Positions 50,041 to 57,966 of a stretch of 64,000 nucleotides of DNA are shown here, in pieces. Both the position numbers and the translations under genes were made by a program. Numbering within the stretch: position 1 is the stretch's first letter; every line of letters begins with the position of its first letter. The notes below the pieces were generated by a model. That model did no database searches, was not told the DNA's origin, and saw nothing but the letters and a program-made list of their open reading frames with translations. This stretch comes from Patiria pectinifera (lineage: Eukaryota > Echinodermata > Asteroidea > Valvatida > Asterinidae): positions 12,480,643 to 12,544,642 of the forward strand of contig CM057140.1 in the NCBI GenBank assembly GCA_029964075.1, given 5' to 3'.

Positions 50041-50280
50041 ATGTCAGCGAAAAAGATGGCCGCAATATAATTCACTGGCTCGACATCCTGGAGAAAGAGT
50101 TCGACAAAAGCTTTGTCGACCTGGATATCCTGCTCGGGGAGATCGACCCGGACCAATGCGAGATCACCTACGAAGGCAGGAGGAAGATGACGGCCCTCAG
50201 GGCCGCTTTCACCCAGCTTTGACACAAGGGGGGCAAATCAACAACGGTTGTTGGGGCGGGGGTTGATGCCATCTGACCAC
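50041..50280 (+). pseudogene. GOPC first-exon fragment, copy 1 (broken)
   Basis: The frame [19 protein letters not shown] followed by [20 protein letters not shown] matches the N-terminus of GOPC (PIST/CAL), a Golgi PDZ and coiled-coil protein (family motif [20 protein letters not shown]). An ATG at 50,041 (MSAKKMAAI) is out of frame with it because of a shift at ATATAATTC. The frame ends early at TGA 50,220-50,222, where copy 2 has the Cys codon of LCHK. The splice donor equivalent reads CAG/GCATAC instead of GT. No coiled-coil or PDZ exons are nearby. It lies tail-to-tail with the chitobiase gene. Confidence 0.82.
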
Positions 50281-50530
50281 GGAGGTCTTGTTCAAACAGG
50301 CATACTATAGACATTAGATGTCTATGGTATACACATACGTGACAGTAGCAGCATTTAACACCAATTTCTATTTTAGTATGTAACGAAATAGTTATACGGT
50401 TTGTAATTGGTGGTGGGCGGGCAGTATGAGCATAACGCCCGAAAAGTGGGGACATTTTGTTCCCTCTTCCCACGGGATTATTATGCTGAATTAATGTAAG
50501 CTGACTGAAAGATCCATGACGAGATGGACT

Positions 50531-50719
50531 TTAGAATTTGTCGATGGCGTCCCACATAGCTTTAGTTTGATTCATGGCCAGCGGATCGTTGCTGTAGTCC
50601 AGACTGTCCGCCTCCCAATTACCAACACCGCGTAGGTCCTCCGCCCGGGCGTAGTCGTAGCGCAAGGCGAGGCTGGCCGGGTCGTCATACCAGAGCTGGT
50701 GGGTTTGCCCCGATGCATC
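50531..50719 (-). CDS. CTBS: Chitobiase copy 1, exon 7 (C-terminus)
   Basis: It follows a CAG acceptor and reads DASGQTHQLWYDDPASLALR to the stop TAA. It holds the GH18 C-terminal Trp (NWEADSLDY). It differs from copy 2 at one residue in 62. Confidence 0.95.
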   Translation of the reverse strand, partial: DASGQTHQLWYDDPASLALRYDYARAEDLRGVGNWEADSLDYSNDPLAMNQTKAMWDAIDKF

Positions 50720-53700
50720 CTGGAAAGTATTCAAAACACATGTGACTTCTGTGTCATTTTTCTCGGAGCCTTACAATTATGTATTGGTGCGTCTATTGAT
50801 AAGAATGCAGGCCTACGTTTCAACTGCAATTACATATTATTATTTGTACTTCATGATATAGACAGACGATATATTGACGGAATTTTCATGACGTCATTAT
50901 AACAGGCATGGGCTAACTGCTGTTCAAATAAGCAATCACGAAATTTGGTATATATTTTTATTATGTGGGTTGTTTGAAGATGGAAAGCTCGCGGATTTTT
51001 ACCTAACAAGCTGGCAAACTGCCAAACAGCTGGTCAACCAGTATTAATATGCAGAGCCATCATTGAACTTTATTTATATATGCAAATAAGGTGGTTGTAG
51101 TTTCCAAGTTTTCTTGGAAGTCTTATGAGCTAATTTTGACCTTTCTTTGTTTACACTGAGCGATTTGCAAAAAGTCTACTTATTTGCATGCGACCTTTAA
51201 TGCTCTGCACCTTTGACCCGAAGAAGTGATTTGCATACGAAGCGTACTTTCGCAAAGGATTATGGGGCGATTTTGTACATGTGCTCGCTGAAAATTGAAG
51301 TAGTACAAGATGCACGTCTGAAACCGTCGTTTACCTAACGTTTACGCTATCGCTAAGACTTGAAAGAATCCCACGATAATGGAGATAAAATTTGTAGTTC
51401 TTTACTTGAAGATCTGTTGTGTTGATTAAATGTTAGTTTCCATCAATCTGATGAATCTCGTGTGCAACTGTGATTACTGTTGACTTGAGGAATTATTGAT
51501 GCCGATCGGGGTATGAACGCGTGAAACAAGTGAAACTGTGAGTAAACTAAAGAATTGATAGCGGCGTTTGAGTTTGAAAGACATGAAACTATAGACGTAC
51601 AAAGTGAACATTACAGTGGTGACGCAAGAATACTGTGCATTCAATTAAGGCTCAACACACTACTCTTATACCAAGTGATAGACGTCCATGTACAGAAGGC
51701 CTGATATTATGAAGATAATTTAGGTGAAGTTACTCACAGGGAGCTCAAGGTGCGCTCAACTACTTTTCGAAAACAGAATGAAATGGGAGACAAACCTTGT
51801 AATTAAAGTAGGGCGACTGGAAAAGCTCGCTGAACAAGCGGCCAGTTGAGGATTTCGGAAGCAGCTTCATGATGTCTTTGTATTGAATCTGCGTGACTGA
51901 CCCAGAACCAACTCCAGGTTTCGAGAGGGTCGAAGTTCTGTTGACAAGGCATACGTCGTCCTGAAAATAAGAATAAAACACGACATCTAGAACTAATGCA
52001 AGCAAAAATGGGGGAAGAAGCTCTCTACAAACTAGAAATCAATGTCAATACATTGAATCAAAGCCACCGCTGTAACATCAAACATAACTAAGTGGCAAGG
52101 AAGGCAATTTCACTTCACCAAAAAGATTATCCCTTTTCAAATTTGAATATACACTCATAAAAGCAAACAAACCGTTGTTGTTGGAAACAACTTATAAAAC
52201 ACCTAGTGGTCAGCTATAAGTGCAAATTTGACTGACTTTGTTAACTCAGGGGTCAAGTACATGGAGCTGCTCAGCACAGAAATCGTGCTTAGCATGAAAA
52301 GTCTGTCTTGGCAAAAACAGGATCACCAACTAAATTTCCATGTGATGTTTATTACTTTTGATTGGTATTCAGCTATTTTTTGCAAAGCATGAAAATCACA
52401 TGGAGGTTTGGCCGGTAACCTGATGTTACTAAGCCAGACTTTTTTGTGCTAAGCAAATTTTTGTGCGTAGCACCTCCATGAAATTTGCCATTGGGTTAAC
52501 AACTAGTCTGATGATCAGATTATTCACATGTGCAGATCACTGCTGTATCCTAACATGCTAATCAGAGTCGACTTCAGAAACTGTGACGTAATTTCGATCG
52601 GAAATATGGACTAATCTGTTGATTGGTCAATTTGTACAACAACGGGTCACCAAGGACCCGATATGGAAGGCGCCCACTGAATGGTCGGAATCTCGAGGTC
52701 AAGATGAAGTCTTGTTTTGCATATAATTAACCGCCAAATCTAGACCATCGAGTACTTCAAACCTGGACTGATGATAATCACCAAAGACAGATGTTTTGAG
52801 ATCTCGGAATTGTCTTTCTTACCGGCAAAAGCTCCACGCACGGACAATCGTAGCCGTACCACGGGACACCAAGCACCATCTTGCTGCTAGGTACCCCATA
52901 TACAACCTTGAGCAAATCTACACCTGAACATTACAAAATAATTCAGACACACGAAAAACATCAATTCGAAATATTTAAAGGAATACTTTGTTCTGTTCCG
53001 TAGATAACTAAATATCACAGCTTTAACCAATATTGTCCCACTCCGTTTATGAAAACTATTAGGTCAACCTGGGGTACTGTATATGACAGGTGCCCTTCTG
53101 TGTCCTTTTATGTAATTGAATGTACAAACATGTTCCATTCTGCCTTTAATACACAATGTGATCATCCTATGCACAATTTACCACAGGATCTTTCTTTCAA
53201 ATACAGGATTGGGTTTTTTTTCAACAGGAAGTAGTCGTGGCTTATGGTAAACGGTAACAAATAGTATAAGTCGACTGTACGAAAACGTCAATTCTTTCAA
53301 CTTTATTTATTATGTACTTCTATAATGGTTGTTTCAAAATAGCGGAGTGGGAAAAAACGCTGTTAAAAGTTTTGTATACAACTAAACTCACCAAATTTGA
53401 TGATAGAAAGCGGAGAGTTGGGCAAAGCCACCGGCCCAGCCGCGAGAAAGTCGTAGTCCATCAGAAAAAGGAAGTCACACGCTTCGGCCAAGGCTGTGTA
53501 GTCGTAGCAACGGCCGAGTAAGAAGCAGTCTGGTACCCCGGCTATGTCAAAAGTTATCTTGGAATAAAATTACAGTAGGTTTAAAACGAACCCGAAAATA
53601 ATTGCCGTCTATATACAAACCGGAGTAATTGTGACATTTTGAACTGGTGGGCTCATAGGTGTCGCGGGGGGGACGCAAAGGGGGCGGGCCCTGGAAAAGC

Positions 53701-55708
53701 ACGCGCCCATGGAGTCGAGCCCTTTTTTTGGCTATCATCTCATCCAAAGTTGGAGACCATAATGATGTTCTGTCAAGACTTTGGTATCTCGAATCTCGAC
53801 GTCGCCGTATTCACAGCTCTTTACTATCATAGGGAAAAAAGTATGCAATTCATACATACCTGGGCATTTGGATTGTAGGCTTTGAAGGCCTGCGCCGTCT
53901 CCTTGACCAAATCGACTACGTAATGCGCATGCTCAGTGGAGACTTCGTACTCGATGTCAAAATTCACGCCGTCCATGTGCCAGCTCTTAGCCTGGGCAAC
54001 CTGTTGCTGTATCCATGCAGTGCGGGCAGCGGGATTCGTCAGGTTAGCTGCTGGATACACAACTAAATAGAGAGTGGCAAATTAATGAATGACTGTCAAG
54101 TTTATGTCGATTGTAGTATTCAGTAAACTCAGTTTTGCACTTCAAGGCACTCCATACAAAATAGATCGAACGTTTGAAATAAAGGTCGCGGGTCAGTAGG
54201 CCTATCTGCGTCAAGCAACACAAATCTTTGTGTGCAGTGTTCATGTTATTCAAAGTTTGTCGATCAATATCAGCCACATGTTCATGCCTACAACCATCAC
54301 CGTTTTATGAAACAAATCTTAGTCTTTCAAAATGGTTAGATTTTTAAAGACTTTTTAATATGCACTACCACGAGGGCGCTATAGGGTCCACCAAAGCCCA
54401 AACCAATCACACCCTCCCAATATAGCCTCCACAAAGCTCATAGGCCTCAGATGTGTTTTAATTAATTATCATTTGACACAGTACTGTAGTATCAGAATAG
54501 ATTGTAGACATTGTAATGTGTTCAGTATTGTTGTGTGAATACGGTCTTATGATTTTTGGTCCCGTTTCAGAAAAAAAATAGGGTTTTTATATAGTATTTA
54601 TCGGAGTACCTGCTAAGACAATTCTTGCCCCCTTGGAGTGGGCGTGGCACATGAGTTTCGGATCGTACTTGATGTACATCCCCACTGTGGTGATTTTCGA
54701 CCAATCGTATTTCTGCCAGTTGCTGTCTTCCACAACGAAAGCGAATAGCTGTAAAATTGCAATAATATTCTTCGATTAGGTCGGACCAAATCATTACAAA
54801 TCGTGTGTGTGTGTGTTACTGAAAGGGCACTATAATATTTATGTAATTGCTTGTCCTTCTCTCACTTTGTGCCAATAAACTAATTATCATTTTGTTACCA
54901 ATTAAAACAATTACATAATGTACTACTAGGCATGTAATAATTCCCTAGTCATTACTATAGCACTTGGATGTGGCATGACAGAGAGAAATACACCAGCATT
55001 TCTGAACACATAATACCGTCCGCTTTCATTATTATTTCGGCAACTTTTAACACTTTGGGAGAATTGGGTTCGGGTTTTTTTTGAGAGGGGCCGCTGAAAA
55101 ATTGCCTCCGTTAATTTTATCCAAGAAAGGGAGTTCTATAACCAATTGTTTGGGTTAGAATTTCTGCTAAATTTAACCAAAAGTTGAAGTCGTAAAAGAC
55201 CAAAATAAATTTAGTCTTGACAACCACAAGTTTTGGTTGAATTTAACAAAAATTCTAAACCAAACAATTGGGTATAGCACAACCCAATTTTGGGTAGTTC
55301 CAGTTTTTACCCTTTCTTGGGTAAAAGTAACCCAGGCAATTTTTGAGTGCACAAATGCTTCCAAAGACACTTAATTCCCACACAACCCCAAATTTACTCC
55401 AGGTTATAGTACAGCAATGTTTGAAATAAAATTTCGGGAATCTGTTGGCCAGAACCATGCAGGAATAAAATGTAGGGGCCTATGCATAACTTGAATGTAA
55501 CAAATCATAGGACCTTATACCATTCTGACCACTATTATAAAGTTACCTCTTTCCGTGGCGGTGTCGTGATCAGCTCACATTGCGACGGGTCGGCGCACGG
55601 GCAGTCCGCCTCGACCGGCGCGGTGGCACCGTGCCGTAGACACAGGCAGAGCAGCCATAGTGCCAGTAGAATACCACTCAAAACGCGCGAACGACAGCCT
55701 GAAACCAT
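50531..55708 (-). CDS. CTBS: Di-N-acetylchitobiase (GH18), copy 1, seven exons
   Basis: A lysosomal glycosidase that splits the GlcNAc-beta-1,4-GlcNAc core of N-glycans in glycoprotein breakdown. Exons in order on the minus strand: 55708-55547, 54748-54610, 54062-53860, 53557-53392, 52923-52823, 51960-51796, 50719-50531. Total 1,125 nt, 374 residues, close to human CTBS (385). It has a signal peptide (hydrophobic LLALWLLCLCL), then the conserved DCPCADPSQC. The catalytic motif MDGVNFDIEY has Glu138 as proton donor. GVPWYGYDC and the end LWYDDP and NWEADSLDYS match the family. All splice sites are GT/AG and in frame. The residue before WEAD is Asn where copy 2 and human have Met. I see no disabling change, so it is probably active. 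Confidence 0.95.
51796..51960 (-). CDS. CTBS: Chitobiase copy 1, exon 6
   Basis: Exactly 55 codons in phase 0, DDVCLVNRTS to SPYFNYK, matching the human segment that ends APYYNYK. It has one N-glycosylation site (NRT). The donor is GTTTGT. Confidence 0.93.
52250..52494. mobile_element. CTTAGC foldback element in chitobiase copy 1 intron
   Basis: The left end is ACATGGAGCTGCTCAGCACA and the right end GCGTAGCACCTCCATGAAAT, with inner CTTAGC/GCTAAG motifs and an ACATGGAG/CACGTGAAAT-like core. It is absent from the same intron of copy 2, which lacks the surrounding roughly 500 bp. Confidence 0.7.
52556..52725 (-). repeat. Dispersed repeat, inverse copy of 38,318
   Basis: Its reverse complement contains TCTTGACCTCGAGATTCCGA, TTGACCAATCAACAGATTAG and CGTCACAGTTTCTGAAGTCG, matching the receptor-intron copy at 38.3 kb over about 170 bp. 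A truncated counterpart remains in chitobiase copy 2 near 58,869-58,935. Confidence 0.75.
52823..52923 (-). CDS. CTBS: Chitobiase copy 1, exon 5
   Basis: 34 codons including the split Gly: VDLLKVVYGVPSSKMVLGVP then WYGYDCPCVELLP. The GVPWYGYD motif is shared with human CTBS. The acceptor is TGTTCAG and the donor GTAAGA. Confidence 0.95.
53392..53557 (-). CDS. CTBS: Chitobiase copy 1, exon 4
   Basis: It reads ITFDIAGVPDCFLLGRCYDY then CDFLFLMDYD, matching human VTFDVAW and CDFLFVMSYD. The Met-x-Tyr-Asp motif lines the GH18 active site. It is shorter after MDYD than human. Ten of 56 residues differ from copy 2. Confidence 0.95.
53860..54062 (-). CDS. CTBS: Chitobiase copy 1, exon 3 (catalytic)
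   Basis: It carries WHMDGVNFDIEYEVSTEHAH with catalytic Glu138. As in human CTBS, Asn replaces the first inner Asp of the chitinase DxxDxDxE motif. Acceptor TATTTAG, donor GTATGT. Nine of 68 residues differ from copy 2. Confidence 0.96.
54610..54748 (-). CDS. CTBS: Chitobiase copy 1, exon 2
   Basis: It reads LFAFVVEDSNWQKYDWSKIT then KYDPKLMCHAHSKGARIVLA, matching human WKSYDWSQITTV and KYDSELMCYAHSKGARVVL. Ends with one base of a split Val codon. Confidence 0.95.
55092..55349. repeat. Foldback element in intron 1, CACTGAAAAATTGCC family
   Basis: The two halves are inverted repeats: CCAATTGTTTGGGTTAGAAT on the left faces CTAAACCAAACAATTGGGTA on the right, and GAAAAATTGCC at the left end faces GGCAATTTTT at the right. 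The same element is at 62,650-62,913 in copy 2, so it was inserted before the duplication. Confidence 0.85.
55547..55708 (-). CDS. CTBS: Chitobiase copy 1, exon 1 (signal peptide)
   Basis: 54 codons from ATG to the donor GTAACT. MVSGCRSRVLSGILLALWLL is a signal peptide, followed by the Cys-rich DCPCADPSQC of the mature start, as in human DCPCPEPELC. Confidence 0.94.
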
Positions 55709-56465
55709 TTTGCGAGCCCAGTTGTGTGGACTTCCAATGTAACTACCCAGAATTACCTTCGAAGTGAAGTTAATGCTTCAGAGTTCAATCATTATTTGAA
55801 CAGTATACGTCGACTATCACAATTCCCCCAAAATATGGACGCCTTCTCTTAACTCGTGACCAAAGATCCTATAGCGCCGCTTGCTCGTGACATCGATCGT
55901 TCTATTTGCTTTGCAAGATATACAGTTGAACCATCAAAGTGGGCTGAACTTTTGTTACTTTGTATTAAAACATTAATTATGTTCATTGTTCATTGTAAGC
56001 TTCTTCATAATTTTCAGGACAGCCTGTTAAAGACATTCCCGTGGCATTTCTCTAAAGTGTACGGTGACTTTAACATACTTATAGAGCACGTGTACCGTTT
56101 ACTTTTTACAGCACAACAATGGCACGAACTTTTTAGTCTGGCAAGAAAAATGAGGACTTTGATCCAGTTGGCTTTCTACCGATATATGGTGACCGTGTCC
56201 ACATTGGGTTGAATCAACTCTTTTCAGAGTTTATTTGAGATCCCCTTAGCCGACCCCTGACCCCTACACTCGTTTCAAGCACTCTACCAAAGGGCGCAGG
56301 ATCTTCGAGCTCTATTTATGATATTTCTTTGACACGGATTGCTTTGCGATTACTTCCCATGAGTTTGTTCAAGGGAATAGCTTTTATCCTTTCGCTCGTC
56401 CCCACCGCCCTCCTCCCAAGGGCGCTGGTGGTGGCTAAGTCGCTTGTACACAAATCTCTACCGAA

Positions 56466-57214
56466 ACGCAATGCATTGTGGGCAGCTTACTGCGAGAGGG
56501 CGGCACAGAAATCACCTAGGCCTACATCTTGTGTGAAAGGGGCATACACACACGGAAAAAAACTGTCCCGCATCAGCCGGCGAACAGTTTGTCCAATGAA
56601 AATGAGAACTCGTTGACCACTGGTCATCGGGTAAACAAAAAAATATCCAATGAGAGCTCGAAGTGAATAGCCCCCACTGGCCCTTGGGATAAGGACGAGC
56701 AAACTCTTATCAGTGCCGTCAATATGATAACGTCAGTCAGGTGGGAACCAGCGATGTTAATGCGACCAGGGCGCAACCCTTGACGTATGACCCCAGAGAA
56801 TAGCGCCACCAAGCGTCTAAAACGATGATTGTACTCATTCGTTTTTGTCGTTATTACGTAATTTATTTATTTATGTAAAAAAAAAACCTACAACACATTT
56901 ATGTAAAAAAAAAACCTGCAAAACAGACCTGAACCGGGGCGTTTACTTTCCGTGGAAAAATACACCCCCCCCCCCGTTGAAAAATTCCTACAAAACAAAA
57001 CATTCTCAAAATGTCTGTCATGTGCAACCGGTGCATCACAGGTATAATCACAGAGCAAGAAATTTAATAAATTAAACTTCATTTCTTAATTAAAACAAAT
57101 TATAAAGTTTTCAATTGTTCAATAAAACATTAAAATGTTTGTCATTCTTTTGGATATTAAAAAGCTTCTACCCTTGATTACTTCGGACAATATTCTAAAG
57201 GAAGAGGTAAGGCC
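56466..57214. other. Spacer at the end of unit 1, no gene seen
   Basis: This is the upstream flank of chitobiase copy 1. It has a short duplicated ATTTATGTAAAAAAAAAACC phrase near 56,870-56,915 and a C-run near 56,965. No gene or clear promoter motif was recognised. Confidence 0.5.
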
Positions 57215-57285
57215 AAGTAAGGCCGTTGATTTTTATAAAATTACAGTGGAAAGAGATTGACAACTGAGTGTTGTAACATGCATTC

Positions 57286-57546
57286 ATGTCAGCGAAAAAG
57301 ATCGCCGCAATATAATTCACTGGTTCGACATCCTGGAGAAAGAGTTCGACAAAAGCTTTGTCGACCTGGATATCCTGCTCGGGGAGATCGACCCGGACCA
57401 ATGCGAGATCACCTACGAAGGCAGGAGGAAGATGACGGCCCTCAGCGCCGCTTTCACCCAGCTTTGCCACAAGGGGGGCAAATCAACAACGGTTGTTGGG
57501 GCGGGGGTTGACAAGGCCTCCGTGCACGGAGGCCTTGTTCAAACAG
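57286..57546 (+). pseudogene. GOPC first-exon fragment, copy 2 (frameshifted)
   Basis: The same fragment as at 50,041, with the same ATATAATTC frameshift after MSAKKIAAI. From [19 protein letters not shown] the frame stays open through [20 protein letters not shown], and a good donor CAG/GTATAC follows base 57,546. The shift is common to both copies and so predates the duplication. Only exon-1-like sequence is present. It is probably a relic of an unprocessed exon copy. A start downstream of the shift or an unknown upstream exon could in principle rescue translation. Confidence 0.8.
57511..57538. repeat. Perfect 28-bp palindrome
   Basis: ACAAGGCCTCCGTG is followed immediately by its reverse complement CACGGAGGCCTTGT. 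Unit 1 has a decayed version (ACCACGGAGGTCTTGT on one side only). It lies in the GOPC fragment just before its donor and 240 bp past the chitobiase stop. Confidence 0.9.
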
Positions 57547-57777
57547 GTATACTATATACATTAGATGTCTATGGTATACACATACGTGACAGTAGCAGCA
57601 TTTAACGCCAATTTCTATTTTAGTATGTACTGATATAGTTATACGATATGTAATTGGTGGTGGGCGGGTCGTATGAGCATAACGCCCGAAAAGTGGGGAC
57701 ATTTTGTTCCCTCTTCCCACGGGATTATTATGCTGAATTAATGTAAGCTGACTGAAAGATCCATGACGAGATGGACT

Positions 57778-57966
57778 TTAGAATTTGTCGATGGCGTCCC
57801 ACATAGCTTTAGTTTGATTCATGGCCAGCGGATCGTTGCTGTAGTCCAGACTGTCCGCCTCCCACATACCAACACCGCGTAGGTCTTCCGCCCGGGCGTA
57901 GTCGTAGCGCAAGGCGAGGCTGGCCGGGTCGTCGTACCAAAGCTGGTGGGTTTGCCCCGAGGCATC
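57778..57966 (-). CDS. CTBS: Chitobiase copy 2, exon 7
   Basis: DASGQTHQLWYDDPASLALR to stop TAA, including GVGMWEADSLDYS. The acceptor is TTCCCAG. Confidence 0.95.
   Translation of the reverse strand, partial: DASGQTHQLWYDDPASLALRYDYARAEDLRGVGMWEADSLDYSNDPLAMNQTKAMWDAIDKF

Larger units (their letters stand above)
49972..57214. repeat. Tandem duplication, unit 1 (7.2 kb)
   Basis: It starts at the shared CAGTAAGGCCG/AAGTAAGGCCG sequence and contains a GOPC exon-1 fragment, chitobiase copy 1 and its upstream region. Unit 2 begins near 57,215 in the same orientation. Homology runs through introns and flanks, so this is a genomic and not an RNA-mediated duplication. The part of unit 1 at about 56,466-57,214 has no partner in view because unit 2 is cut by the window end. 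Confidence 0.93.

Noticed and set aside
49989-50225. Minus-strand frame beginning [18 protein letters not shown] and its twin at 57,195
   Set aside because: Antisense of the GOPC fragment; its apparent conservation between units only reflects the duplication.
57257-57511. 84-codon frame [12 protein letters not shown] and the matching 77-codon frame at 50,033
   Set aside because: Shadow frames; the GOPC similarity is in another frame of the same strand.
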